From assembly GCF_016908495.1 (NCBI RefSeq), contig NZ_JAFBDZ010000006.1, positions 124,001 through 188,000 on the forward strand: 64,000 nt of DNA. Direction: 5' to 3'. The notes under the pieces are model-generated. The model was not told where the DNA came from, ran no database searches, and worked only from the letters and a program-made list of their open reading frames with translations. Of the stretch, positions 35,069-43,814 are shown one piece after another. Position numbers and translations under genes: made by a program. Numbering within the stretch: position 1 is the stretch's first letter; every line of letters begins with the position of its first letter. Origin of the DNA: Rossellomorea pakistanensis (lineage in GTDB: Bacteria > Bacillota > Bacilli > Bacillales > Bacillaceae_B).

Positions 35069-35942
35069 TAGAGCTCCTCCCCTCGATTAGCTTTTTTTGA
35101 TAAAACGAATTCCCCTAGAGTGTAAAATAGAAAGAGAGGAATAAAGATTGAGAGAATGGCGAGCGTGAATAGTTTAGGCTGAAAGTAGACAACAGGAATC
35201 GTGTAATTCCAGGGATATTAAATAGTAATTCAATGACAAATAAGTTTGAAAGCATAAACCAAACCGTTTTTTTAGATTGAAAAAAGACCCTAATTATCGC
35301 ATTTCGCAGGACATGAACCGTTAGAATGAATAGCTTTCCTAAGCCAATCGATTTTGCTAACAACACATAATCCTTACGAGATTCACTCTCAAATAAAAGG
35401 ATGGAAACTCTGTATAACTGCACAGTTGGAAGAATCGCTAAAATGAGGATCGGGAGTATATATGCTTTTTCTTCGTAGGTAGAAGCAATCTCAAATATTA
35501 AAATGCCAGATTTCTTATAGTAAAAAACAAGAGCAAGCTGTACAGACAAAATAATCAGTATATCTGGTAGAGATTCAAAGACATAAAAGAAGAACTTAAT
35601 TCGATTTCGAATTTTCTCTGAGAAAAGCATAGAAACAATGGTGAACAGGATAGCTAGGGTGATAGCAAATAAAAGGGAGGAAAGTAATACAGTTAAAGAA
35701 TAGACAATCGGATCCCAAAGATAGGGAAATAAATCTCGTTCTTTATGGCCTCCAATGATGACGTAAGTAAGCTCACTTGGATGAAAAATGGCATAAACAA
35801 TATCCTGAACCGTATTCCAATACTCCCCTATGTATAGTTCATTCTCATTTAATCCTGCTAATAACACGGGAAATCCGCCTACTAGGATAATGCCTATTAA
35901 GGAAATGAAGAAATTTACAATCATCTGAAGACCCCTCAACAT
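35068..35942 (-). pseudogene. DppB-like ABC permease with single-base frameshift
   Basis: This membrane protein of about 290 residues carries 'FLLSTF' at the end of its intact frame, after which the frame runs into non-homologous sequence and stops at 35115. Inserting one T in the run at 35182-35184 restores a sensible end, 'QPKLFTLAILSIFIPLFLFY' and onward. It then stops exactly at the overlap with the next gene (35068-35070). The restored end and coupling show the true gene extends to 35068. The lesion could be a real mutation, phase variation or a sequencing error. Confidence 0.8.
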
Positions 35943-36083
35943 AAATCCCCCTATAAAATCTATCTATTTTATACAATTTTAACATATTATCCCAATGAGG
36001 GGGCTTATTATTAATGAAAGTTATGAAATTAAAAGGAAGCTATCTTGGGTAGAAAGGGATAGTTAGTGTGATAACAAATAAAA

Positions 36084-36113
36084 ACAAGGCTGATCTAAAG
36101 AGATCAGCCTTGT
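36084..36113. terminator. Terminator of ykhA
   Basis: A perfect 13-bp stem (acaaggctgatct / agatcagccttgt) lies just after the ykhA stop; on the reverse strand it is followed by tttttat. Confidence 0.88.
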
Positions 36114-36119
36114 CTTAAG

Positions 36120-36623
36120 TTAGTTCTCTGCAAAAAAATCAGCCAGTTCCTGACTATGTTGCTTCCTTGCTTTCCTATGGCCCGCACGATTTTGGGCTGT
36201 TTCATTGAGCCACTTTTCCCCTTCTGTTTGCGGGATGATCTGTGGAACGGATGTTGGCCTTCCGTTTTCATCAACAGCTACAAAGGTAAGGAAAGAGATT
36301 GCGGCTACGACCACTTCACCTGTTAATAATTTCTCAGAAGTCACCTTCACACAGACTTCTATCGAGCTTCTTCCTGTGTAAGTGACCATCGCTTCAAGTG
36401 TAACGGCATCGCCTTCTCTAATAGGCTGGAGAAAATCCACCGAATCCGTTGATGCTGTAACCACTATATTTCGCGCATGCTTAGTTGCTGCAATCGATGC
36501 TACATCATCGATATAAGCCATTAATTTTCCACCGAAAAGGGTCCCATGATGGTTCGTATCAGGTGGGAGGACATGCGCTGTTTTGATTGTTCTTGTATCC
36601 TTCATAAATTTTTCTTTAACCAT
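36120..36623 (-). CDS. ykhA: Acyl-CoA thioesterase (hotdog fold, YkhA-like)
   Basis: This 167-residue single-hotdog thioesterase has the family core 'NHHGTLFGGKLMAYIDDVA' (about 24-42), with the catalytic acidic residue in 'YIDD', and 'STDSVDFLQPIREGD' (about 59-73). Such enzymes hydrolyse acyl-CoA to free acid and CoA. Sequence and length resemble B. subtilis YkhA. The C-terminal basic helix 'AGHRKARKQHSQELADFF' is also typical. The aaaggcgg site sets the start at 36623. It is transcribed alone. Confidence 0.88.
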   Translation of the reverse strand: MVKEKFMKDTRTIKTAHVLPPDTNHHGTLFGGKLMAYIDDVASIAATKHARNIVVTASTDSVDFLQPIREGDAVTLEAMVTYTGRSSIEVCVKVTSEKLLTGEVVVAAISFLTFVAVDENGRPTSVPQIIPQTEGEKWLNETAQNRAGHRKARKQHSQELADFFAEN

Positions 36624-36731
36624 AGAAAAACCGCCTTTCCATAATCGCTACCTTATAGTTTACACAAAAAGTTATAAAGGGAAACCTATGGGAAAATTCA
36701 AAAAAATTATGTACAGTTGCGAATAAAAAAT

Positions 36732-36762
36732 AAAGGAGCGACCGAATCAGTCGCTCCTTTTT
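36732..36762. terminator. Terminator of the yflJ-like gene
   Basis: The stem aaaggagcgac / gtcgctccttt with a 7-nt loop is bounded by A and T runs and can serve either strand. It lies between two reverse-strand genes and ends the yflJ-like unit. Confidence 0.85.
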
Positions 36763-36780
36763 GAAAAACTAGCAAACTCA

Positions 36781-36909
36781 TTATTTCACTTTTTCTAAAA
36801 GATTTGCTAGAACATGTTTTTTATAAGATTCTACTTTGCGTTCCTCATAACGGCGAACACCATTCTTTTTCAACTCTTCCACGTACCAGCCTTTGCTTCC
36901 TACATGCAT
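36781..36909 (-). CDS. yflJ: YflJ-like small protein (DUF2639)
   Basis: This 42-residue ORF starts MHVGSKGWYVEELKKNGVRR and ends LLEKVK. The opening 'MHVGSKGWYVEELKK' matches my memory of the DUF2639/YflJ family of tiny Bacillus proteins. The ribosome site (aaagggtg) has good spacing, and a terminator follows. Function is unknown. It is highly basic, and in B. subtilis yflJ lies in the same chromosome area as nos. Confidence 0.65.
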   Translation of the reverse strand: MHVGSKGWYVEELKKNGVRRYEERKVESYKKHVLANLLEKVK

Positions 36910-37107
36910 ATAGAACACCCTTTCTCTCGATAATTTTGTTGGAATAAACCGGCTAATTCGGGATTTGAAACGAATCGAAACAACCCCTACGGTGAGTCAT
37001 TTTAACATCTATAAGGAAGTGACGAAAGGGAAGGTGGAGAATTTCTTGGGAAAACTTTTGAATAGCTGGATTTGTGTTTTCCAACTGGTATAGATGAGCA
37101 AAAAAAT

Positions 37108-37138
37108 AAGGGTTAACCCTTACGGATCAACCCTCAAG
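37108..37138 (-). terminator. Terminator of the aminopeptidase gene
   Basis: On the reverse strand the stem agggttga / ttaaccct is followed by a run of seven T. Confidence 0.7.
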
Positions 37139-37146
37139 CTTTTTTA

Positions 37147-38385
37147 TTAAAATGCCCAATTGCCTTGACGGAAAATAGGCTCAGAAGAACCATCTTCTTT
37201 AATCCCGTCAATATCCATTTCAGCTGAGCCGATCATGAAATCAACATGGGTAATGCTGTTGTTTAATCCATTTTTCTCAAGCTCTTCTTGAGACATATTT
37301 TTCCCGCCTTCGATACAGAAAGCATAAGCATTTCCAATTGCTAGATGGTTGGAAGCATTCTCATCAAATAAGGTATTGTAGAAGAGAACATTTGATTGTG
37401 AAATAGGGGATTGATGTGGAACAAGAGCAATCTCACCTAAGTAATGAGAACCTTCATCCGTCTCTACTAAACGTTTTAAAATATCTTCGCCCTCTTCAGC
37501 TTTTACATCAACAATACGTCCATTCTCGAATGTAACCGTAAAGTTGTCGATAATATTTCCACCATAGCTTAATGGTTTTGTGCTCGCAACATGTCCATTA
37601 ACACCAGTCTTCTTAGGAACCGTGAATACTTCTTCCGTTGGCATATTCGCCATGAAGTTTTCGCCATTTGAATTCACGCTTCCGGCGCCAACCCACGTAT
37701 ATCCTTTTGGTAGCTCGATGGTTAAATCAGTTCCAGGTGCAGTATAATGCAATTTTTGATAATTCTTTTCGTTAAGATACTCTACTTTTTCGTGAAGGTT
37801 TTCATTATGCTTATTCCAAGCTTCCACTGGATCTTCTTGATCGACTCGAACGGCTTTAAAAATTGCCTCCCATAACTTTTCAACTTGCTCTTCTGAGGAA
37901 GAAGCATCTGGGAACACTTTTGCTGCCCATTTCTCAGAAGGAGCCGCAATAACCGTCCAGCTCATCTTATCAGACTGAACATATTGGCGATACTTCGTCA
38001 AAGCTTGTCCAGCTGCTTTTTGGAAATTTGAAATACGCTCTGGATCCACACCTTTTAAAAGGTCAGGACTGGAAGAAACGATGGACATAAACGCCGCTCC
38101 ATTCTCAGCAAGCTCTTCCATTTCTTTAGCTTTCCAATGAGGGAACTCATGAAATGCTTCATCTGGAGCAAGTTCATACTTAAGACGATTAACGGTATCA
38201 TCATTCCAGTTCACATTCACATGTTTAGCTCCAGCTTCGTATGCTTTTTTAACTACCAAACGTACAAATTCAGCTGCATCTAAAGAACCATTTACAACAA
38301 GTGTTTGTCCCTTTTGAACATTTACTCCGACTCTAACAGCTAAATCAGCATACTTCTCTAAATTTTGTTTGAAATTTGTTAACAT
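37147..38385 (-). CDS. M29 family metallo-aminopeptidase (AmpS/PepS type)
   Basis: This 412-residue thermophilic-type aminopeptidase begins 'MLTNFKQNLEKYADLAVRVG' and contains 'GANVQKGQTL'-like, 'GHVASTKPLSYGGNIIDNF' and 'EIALVPHQSPISQSNVLFYN' stretches. It ends with 'THVDFMIGSAEMDIDG'. The metal-binding glutamates and histidines lie in these C-terminal segments. It removes N-terminal residues from peptides in the cytoplasm. The start at 38385 is set by an aaggag site; the frame is open ten codons further. Confidence 0.92.
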   Translation of the reverse strand: MLTNFKQNLEKYADLAVRVGVNVQKGQTLVVNGSLDAAEFVRLVVKKAYEAGAKHVNVNWNDDTVNRLKYELAPDEAFHEFPHWKAKEMEELAENGAAFMSIVSSSPDLLKGVDPERISNFQKAAGQALTKYRQYVQSDKMSWTVIAAPSEKWAAKVFPDASSSEEQVEKLWEAIFKAVRVDQEDPVEAWNKHNENLHEKVEYLNEKNYQKLHYTAPGTDLTIELPKGYTWVGAGSVNSNGENFMANMPTEEVFTVPKKTGVNGHVASTKPLSYGGNIIDNFTVTFENGRIVDVKAEEGEDILKRLVETDEGSHYLGEIALVPHQSPISQSNVLFYNTLFDENASNHLAIGNAYAFCIEGGKNMSQEELEKNGLNNSITHVDFMIGSAEMDIDGIKEDGSSEPIFRQGNWAF

Positions 38386-38584
38386 ATGTATTCTCCTTTT
38401 TTTCAGAATGTTCATTTCATTTTCATTTTAACAGTGTAGATCTCTTTTGCAAATGTTTTCATTCCTATTATGCCTGGATATTGAATATACTTCATCAATA
38501 GCTTTTTTTAGAAGAATATATGTTCTCGCAGCCAATTTTTTATATAGCCCTTAAAGTATAGTTTGATAACAGGAGGTGGTAACG

Positions 38585-38803
38585 ATGGACAACAAGCTTG
38601 GAGTAGTATCCTTCGTTCGTAATAATCAAAATTGCATGGTGATGCTCGCATCAAATAGGTCAGAAGACTTACTTGGTGAGAGTGCTGAACTGAAAGCACG
38701 ATCTTTTGCTAAACAAAATGGCTTTTCCAGATTAATCGATGCCACGGATGTTATGGCGTCAATCGGTAACGGGAAATGTTGTAGGAGTTATTATTTTATA
38801 TAA
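38585..38803 (+). CDS. Small hypothetical protein (72 aa)
   Basis: The ATG at 38585 sits behind a strong aggaggtgg site. The product begins 'MDNKLGVVSFVRNNQNCMV' and ends 'GNGKCCRSYYFI'. I do not recognise it. It contains three cysteines, two of them adjacent, near the C-terminus. It is divergent from the aminopeptidase gene. The ribosome site argues strongly that it is translated. Confidence 0.55.
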   Translation: MDNKLGVVSFVRNNQNCMVMLASNRSEDLLGESAELKARSFAKQNGFSRLIDATDVMASIGNGKCCRSYYFI

Positions 38804-38812
38804 GGGGAGGGA

Positions 38813-38925
38813 GGGGCGTCGAAATTTAAATTGTTTTGTCGAAAAATCGATAGACGCCCCAAAGTTGAAAATTAAATGACGGAAGTTGAAAATTAAACCT
38901 TGGAAGTTGAAAATAGAAAATTATC
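38813..38925. repeat. Hairpin plus triple 'gaagttgaaaat' repeats
   Basis: A stem ggggcgtc (38813-38820) / gacgcccc (38853-38860) is followed by three copies of agttgaaaat about 23 nt apart. A related stretch occurs at 59621-59660. It looks like a dispersed intergenic repeat. Confidence 0.5.
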
Positions 38926-38995
38926 TCGCAAACCTAAAAGGAATTTATCTCCAAATTAGAGAGTTAGTAATTAAAATACTGATTGGAGTGATGAA

Positions 38996-39964
38996 ATGAT
39001 TGTAAAACCTCGTGATATCCCCCTCTCAATTATGAAATTAAAAGCATTGAAAAGCAGGTTGCCCCATAATCATCCTAAAATCTCTAAAATAAATGAAGCT
39101 TTGGTTATAAGCTTAGCTGGATTAAAGGGTGAGAATTCAATTGATTTTCCGCTTAGCTTTCTCACAGATAATAAATACCTCATTTTCCACGATCTAAGGC
39201 TAGAGTATAATCAATATTACTTTCAAATCGATACATTATTAGTATCAAAAAGCCACATTCTTATAATTGAAGTGAAAAATATAGCAGGGACAATCTATTT
39301 TGACCAGGAATTTAATCAAATGATTCGTGTAAAGGATGGGATTGAAGAAGCCTTCGCGGACCCTCTAATTCAAGTTCAGCGCCATGAAACCCAATTGAAG
39401 TCTTGGTTGAAAAAGAAAAACTTCCTAATCTCCCCATTCACTCACTAGTTATGATAAGTAACCCCAAAACTCTAATTAGAACTTCTAACGCAAACAGAAT
39501 TGTCCCCCAAAAGGTCATTCACCGTGATGTTCTACCCACAAAAATATCTCAAATAGAAAAAATCTATGGACGAGAACTTATTTCAGATAAAGAGTTACAC
39601 AAAATAAAACGACAATTAAAAAAGCATCACACGGAAAATGATCAACCTATCCTTAAACAATTTGAAAATTTCAAGGGAAATGATTTGGAATGGAGTCATT
39701 TGTCCTCAATGTAATTACCTTCCAATGGAAAGGAAATATGGTCATTGGTGCTGTCATAACTGCTCATATAAAAGTAAAAACACTCATGTAAGTGCTTTTA
39801 AAGATTATGCACTACTCATTGGTCCCACAATTACTAATCGTGAAGCAAGAGAGTTTTTGCAAATTTCTTCTGACGCTCTTGCCACTAGGCTGCTTCAATC
39901 AATGAATTTTTCATTTAAAGGGAGTAACAGATTCAGAGTGTATACATTGTCTTTTGAAGAATAA
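38996..39964 (+). pseudogene. NERD-domain protein gene with two frameshifts
   Basis: Three overlapping frames together encode one protein of about 320 residues. The first (38996-39448) has a NERD nuclease-related domain with 'FPLSFLTDNKYLIFHDLRL', 'IDTLLVSKSHILIIEVKN' and 'AFADPLIQVQRHETQL'. A slip in the A-rich run near 39411-39420 moves to a frame continuing 'LPNLPIHSLVMISNPKT'. A second slip near 39694 moves to a zinc-ribbon tail, 'GVICPQCNYLPMERKYG' with C-x2-C pairs. NERD proteins are thought to process DNA. Two frameshifts indicate decay or two sequencing errors. Confidence 0.8.
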
Positions 39965-40292
39965 GAGAATAAACAAGAATGCCAACCAAAGCAAGTAGTT
40001 TTGAAAATGTCGGAGAAACATTTGAAAATGCAAAGTAAAACAAATGTAAAATAGCTTTCTATTTCTTTAGTTAAACATAAATGAAAACCACAAATAGCGA
40101 TTTTAACAAGATCACATAGAATTCAGTAATGAGTTGGGTTATTAATTGAGGTATAAAAAAGATAAGATTTCTAAAAAGGTAAATTATGTTAAAATAAGTT
40201 TAGATATAATGAATATGCTGGTTCTATTAGATACTTAAAGAGAAAATGATTTTTAAGAATCGGTTGGAATTCGAAAAAAAGGGGGAAGGGAA

Positions 40293-40412
40293 ATGGATGT
40301 AGGTATTATTTTTGCATTTTCTATTGGAGTAGGTGCTCTAGGTATAGCACTAATTTTAATATCTAAAATAGCACAATTGGAAAAAAGAATAAGAGACCTA
40401 GAAAATAAATAA
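40293..40412 (+). CDS. Small single-TM protein (39 aa)
   Basis: The ATG at 40293 lies 6 nt after a very strong gggggaaggg site. The peptide 'MDVGIIFAFSIGVGALGIAL' continues hydrophobic to about residue 24, then a charged amphipathic helix 'AQLEKRIRDLENK' ends it. It is a small membrane protein with a coiled-coil-like tail. The family is unknown. A terminator follows at 40466. It is too short for routine gene calling but well supported by its ribosome site. Confidence 0.6.
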   Translation: MDVGIIFAFSIGVGALGIALILISKIAQLEKRIRDLENK

Positions 40413-40465
40413 ATCATATATATTCAAGTAGTGGGACTTTAATTGAATCATTCCATAGTAAAAGT

Positions 40466-40499
40466 AAAACGCCCAGAGTTTATTCTCTGAGCGTTTTCT
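40466..40499. terminator. Terminator between small ORF and nsrR
   Basis: The stem aaaacgc-c-cagag / ctctg-a-gcgtttt has one mismatch, with T or A runs on both sides. Confidence 0.75.
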
Positions 40500-40597
40500 T
40501 ATGCTAATTACTGTGTGAATAAAAGCGTTGGTTGAACTGTTATTTGGAGTTTTTTTTATCAAAAATGGAACTACTTATCCAAATAGGCAGGCGTCTT

Positions 40598-41044
40598 TTA
40601 TTCACTCTCCCCCATCTGAAACAACATTCTTAATTGCAGCGGATCCTTAACCAAATCCTCTAATGTATACTTATCTAAAACGCTCATATAGGCATGAAGC
40701 GCTTCAGCTAGTATTTTTTTTAAGCCACAAGCAGGGGTGATGACGCAATTATTATTCTTAGCGTCAAAACATTCAACGAGGTGAATGTTTTCTTCTGTTT
40801 TTCTTACTAATTGACCGATATTGATTTCATCCATTGATTTTGCAAGCCGAATCCCACCATTTCTGCCACGAATGGTTTCGATATAACCCATTTTTCCAAG
40901 TTCATAGGTGACTTTCATTAGATGGTTTTTTGAGATTTTATAGGAATCAGCGATATCTTTTATATTAGAAAGCTTCCCTTCATTAAAGGTCGCCAAATAG
41001 ATTAACACTCTTAGGGAGTAATCGGTATAAAGGGTTAATTTCAT
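40598..41044 (-). CDS. nsrR: Nitric-oxide-sensing repressor NsrR
   Basis: This 148-residue Rrf2-family regulator has an N-terminal winged helix ('YTDYSLRVLIYLA', 'ISKNHLMKVTYELGKMGYI', 'GRNGGIRLA'). Its [4Fe-4S] ligands are C92, C100 and C106, matching NsrR positions in B. subtilis. The cluster reacts with nitric oxide, releasing target promoters. Divergent hmp is its classic target, and two matching operators lie in between. The start at 41044 is set by aaaggtgg; the frame extends three codons further. Confidence 0.93.
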   Translation of the reverse strand: MKLTLYTDYSLRVLIYLATFNEGKLSNIKDIADSYKISKNHLMKVTYELGKMGYIETIRGRNGGIRLAKSMDEINIGQLVRKTEENIHLVECFDAKNNNCVITPACGLKKILAEALHAYMSVLDKYTLEDLVKDPLQLRMLFQMGESE

Positions 41045-41187
41045 CGTTTCCACCTTTTATTTGGTACTGTCCTAATTTCTATTGAAGTTGTGGTTCATAG
41101 CGCCTTGTTTAGGACAGTCTCATTCATTTTGATATTGCCATTATACTAATCAATTGGAGTACTGTCTAAAATGTGTCTAATTTTCAA

Positions 41188-41210
41188 AAGATGTATTTAA
41201 TATATTGCTT
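41188..41210. promoter_or_regulatory. NsrR-like operator, distal
   Basis: The site aagatgtatttaatatattg and following bases resemble the aagatgtattt / aaatatatctt palindrome, imperfectly. It lies upstream of hmp between nsrR and hmp. Confidence 0.5.
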
Positions 41211-41233
41211 TAAACCAATTGTAGAGTTATCTT

Positions 41234-41258
41234 AAAGATGTATTTAAAATATATCTTT
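41234..41258. promoter_or_regulatory. NsrR operator of hmp
   Basis: A near-perfect palindrome with arms aaagatgtattt and aatatatcttt lies about 25 nt before the hmp start. It matches NsrR sites of Bacillus hmp promoters as known for the family. Confidence 0.75.
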
Positions 41259-41281
41259 AACAATGATAAGGAGATGCTACT

Positions 41282-42496
41282 ATGCTTTCACCAAAGACCA
41301 TTGAAATTGTTAAATCAACAGCACCTGTATTAGAGGTCAAAGGAACTGAAATTACTCGTTATTTTTATGAAAAAATGTTTGAAAGACATCCTGAATTATT
41401 AAATATTTTTAACCATGCCAATCAAAAGAAAGGTCGTCAGCAGACAGCACTTGCCAACACCGTTTATGCTGCGGCAAAGCATATCGATCAACTAGAATTG
41501 CTTCTTCCAGCCGTTAAACAAATTGCACATAAGCACCGCAGCTTAGGGATTAAGCCTGAACATTATCCAATTGTTGGGGAGCATTTGCTATTAGCCATTA
41601 AAGAAGTACTTGGTGACGCTGCAACAGATGAAATCATCAATGCTTGGGGAGAAGCGTACGGCGTTATTGCAAAAGTATTTATCGAAATCGAAGAAGGGAT
41701 GTATGCAGAAGCAGAGGCTGAGGAAAATGGCTGGAGAGGCTTTAAAGAATTCAAGGTCATTAAAAAAGTGAAAGAAAGCTCAAAAATCACTTCATTCTAT
41801 TTCCAACCAACAGATGGGGGTGGGGTTCCAACCTATTTACCAGGTCAATATATCTCCATAAGACTTTCTATCCCAGGAGAAGAGAATTTGCACAATCGTC
41901 AATACAGTCTATCAACAGCTCCAGGAAAAGACTACTTCCGGATTTCGGTTAAAAAAGAGGATGATAACCAGCCAGAAGGTAAGGTTTCAACTTATTTACA
42001 TGATCATGTTGAGCTAGGCGATGTTATCGAAATTAGCGCCCCTGCAGGTGACTTTACATTGGATATTGCAGAACCTTCTAATGTCACATTAATTAGTGGT
42101 GGTGTCGGTATTACTCCATTGTTCGCCATGCTTGAAGGGATTGCAGAAGCGAACCCAAGTCGGAAAGTGACTTTTATTCACGGATCAAAAAACGAAGAAG
42201 TATTAGCATTTCATGAGCAAGTTGAGAAATGTATCGAAAAGCTAGAAAATGGTGAATCCTATCTCTATCTAGATAAAGAAACTACAGCTCCTTGCTATCA
42301 TAAAGGATATATGGCAGCAGAAAACTTGGCACCAATTGTAGATAAAGACAGTCAATTTTATATTTGTGGACCTGCTCCATTTATGACAAATGTAATAAAA
42401 TCTCTAATGAAAATAGGTATTAAAGAAGAACAAATTCATTACGAATTCTTCGGACCTGCGATGAAATTAGAAGTAGCGGAAGCGGTGGAAGTTTAA
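41282..42496 (+). CDS. hmp: Flavohaemoglobin Hmp (nitric oxide dioxygenase)
   Basis: This 404-residue enzyme converts nitric oxide to nitrate using oxygen and NADH. The globin domain (1-135) has the proximal H85 and the distal pair Y29/Q53. The FAD domain (about 150-260) has 'RQYSLSTAP'. The NAD domain follows, with 'LISGGVGITPLFAML' and 'FYICGPAPFM'. The ribosome site is aaggaga. Repression by divergent NsrR at the palindromes upstream is expected, with induction by nitric oxide, including that made by the NOS encoded in this window. Confidence 0.97.
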   Translation: MLSPKTIEIVKSTAPVLEVKGTEITRYFYEKMFERHPELLNIFNHANQKKGRQQTALANTVYAAAKHIDQLELLLPAVKQIAHKHRSLGIKPEHYPIVGEHLLLAIKEVLGDAATDEIINAWGEAYGVIAKVFIEIEEGMYAEAEAEENGWRGFKEFKVIKKVKESSKITSFYFQPTDGGGVPTYLPGQYISIRLSIPGEENLHNRQYSLSTAPGKDYFRISVKKEDDNQPEGKVSTYLHDHVELGDVIEISAPAGDFTLDIAEPSNVTLISGGVGITPLFAMLEGIAEANPSRKVTFIHGSKNEEVLAFHEQVEKCIEKLENGESYLYLDKETTAPCYHKGYMAAENLAPIVDKDSQFYICGPAPFMTNVIKSLMKIGIKEEQIHYEFFGPAMKLEVAEAVEV

Positions 42497-42555
42497 GTTT
42501 GAATAGTGATTAGTAAGTTCTTAATATCGTTTCGAATGCCCTGTTGAATTAATCA

Positions 42556-42608
42556 CGTGCCAGTTCCCTCACTACAGCAATGCTTTACTGCAGCGCGGGA
42601 CTGGCACG
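42556..42608. repeat. GTGCCAG-type inverted repeat after hmp
   Basis: The arms cgtgccagttccc (42556-42568) and gggactggcacg (42597-42608) pair with one bulge. It may terminate hmp and is related to the repeat at 9792-9859. Confidence 0.6.
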
Positions 42609-42615
42609 ATCAAGG

Positions 42616-42771
42616 TTATTCTTCTTCGACTCTATTCTTAAAGGCCTCTTGAACAACTATATATTCTTCGTCTGCAATTTTCTTTTCTGAATGCTGATAG
42701 TCTTCACCCTTTTGTGCGAATGCTCCAGGGTGTCCTTTCTTTTTGTGTTCAAATGATTTCCCTCTAGCCAT
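42616..42771 (-). CDS. Small charged protein (51 aa)
   Basis: The ORF starts at the ATG 42771 behind a ggag site (about 8 nt spacing). The product begins 'MARGKSFEHKKKGHPGAFA' and continues with an acidic tail ending 'FKNRVEEE'. Similar tiny lysine-rich proteins starting MARGKSF are common in bacilli (from memory); no function is known. The open frame extends 25 codons upstream without a better start. Confidence 0.6.
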   Translation of the reverse strand: MARGKSFEHKKKGHPGAFAQKGEDYQHSEKKIADEEYIVVQEAFKNRVEEE

Positions 42772-42929
42772 TTTCTTCACTCCTTTATCGTTTCTATTGA
42801 TAGGTTTACCTTTTTTCCATTTATTATGAGTTATGAAAACAGGCACTCCTCATTTTTCATAAAATTGAAATATTTCGCCCGGAACTTTATTCCACATTGG
42901 GATATACTGAAAATAAGGGAGGGGATTCA

Positions 42930-43304
42930 ATGGATTTATTTACAATACTTGCTGAGCAACGCATTAAAAAAGCAAATGAAAACGGTGATTTTAAAGATTT
43001 ACCCGGTTATGGCAAGCCCCTAAAGCTCGATGATGATTCAAGCATCCCAGAAGAATTACGAATGGCTCACCGTATAATGAAAAATGCAGGGTTTTTATCA
43101 GAAGATAATAAAATGAAACAAGAAATTACACGAATAGAGGATTTACTAAAGAATTGTAAAGACGAACTTGAAAAAGAAGAGCTTAGTAAAAAATTAAATG
43201 AAAACATGCTGAAATATAATTCACTACTTTCGAAAAAAAGAATCAAGACAAATAGTGCAATCTTTAAAAATTATGAAACGAAGATTGAGAAAAAATTATT
43301 GTAG
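42930..43304 (+). CDS. DUF1992 domain protein
   Basis: This 124-residue protein has the DUF1992 core 'ILAEQRIKKANENGDFKDLP' and 'GYGKPLKLDDDSSIPEELRM', which also occurs in DnaJ-related DNAJC28 proteins. A helical charged tail follows. Function is unknown. The start is the ATG 42930 behind gggagggg; an open frame 11 codons further upstream lacks a site. It is divergent from the small charged protein and is followed by a terminator. Confidence 0.88.
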   Translation: MDLFTILAEQRIKKANENGDFKDLPGYGKPLKLDDDSSIPEELRMAHRIMKNAGFLSEDNKMKQEITRIEDLLKNCKDELEKEELSKKLNENMLKYNSLLSKKRIKTNSAIFKNYETKIEKKLL

Positions 43305-43310
43305 AGTGAG

Positions 43311-43349
43311 AACCCCTAGGAGGTGTTTTAATCTTTCTAGGGGTTTTGT
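43311..43349 (+). terminator. Terminator of DUF1992 gene
   Basis: The stem aacccctag / ctaggggtt with a 17-nt loop is followed by ttgt. Confidence 0.75.
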
Positions 43350-43378
43350 ATTTAATAGGTCCATCTTTTCTACTTAAC

Positions 43379-43546
43379 TTATAGTTCTATTAATGGGTGG
43401 TAGATTTCCTCAAAAATTGTTCTTAAATATCTACCTTGATGGACAAAACCTTTTTTACTATGTAGTAATTTTTTTGGATTAAAGCTCAACATACATCCAA
43501 TGTCATTAATTATTAAAAGAGAAGTGTGGGAAGAATTTTTTGAACT
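43379..43546 (-). pseudogene. Possible gene remnant
   Basis: On the reverse strand an open stretch ends at 43379. It encodes a protein-like tail including 'INDIGCMLSFNPKKLLHSKK' and 'GRYLRTIFEEIYHPLIEL'. I see no start with a ribosome site, and upstream frames are closed. I do not recognise the family. It reads as the C-terminal scrap of a lost gene. The rest of 43346-43814 shows nothing else. Confidence 0.3.
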
Positions 43547-43814
43547 AGATATTAGATAAAAAGGTTCAGCTATTTTACTTGAAGTTAGGAAAAGCGTCAG
43601 AGAAGAAGGCTACCTTTGAAAAAAGATGCGTAAAGTTACTTAGAGCCATTTCCGAGTCATATAAAATTGTCCGAACTTACCTTAATCCTAAGTATTATAA
43701 TCGATAATGCCTTTTTAAAGATCTCTCCCTTGCGAAATATTTAGTACAAGATAATAAAAATAATGGATGTAATTATGTTAATTTTTAAGTAATAATAGGT
43801 AAAAACCACAATTG

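Larger units (their letters stand above)
39965..40597. other. Gene-poor gap
   Basis: These 630 bases hold the small membrane ORF (40293-40412) and a terminator (40466-40499). The remainder is AT-rich and I see nothing else. Confidence 0.4.
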
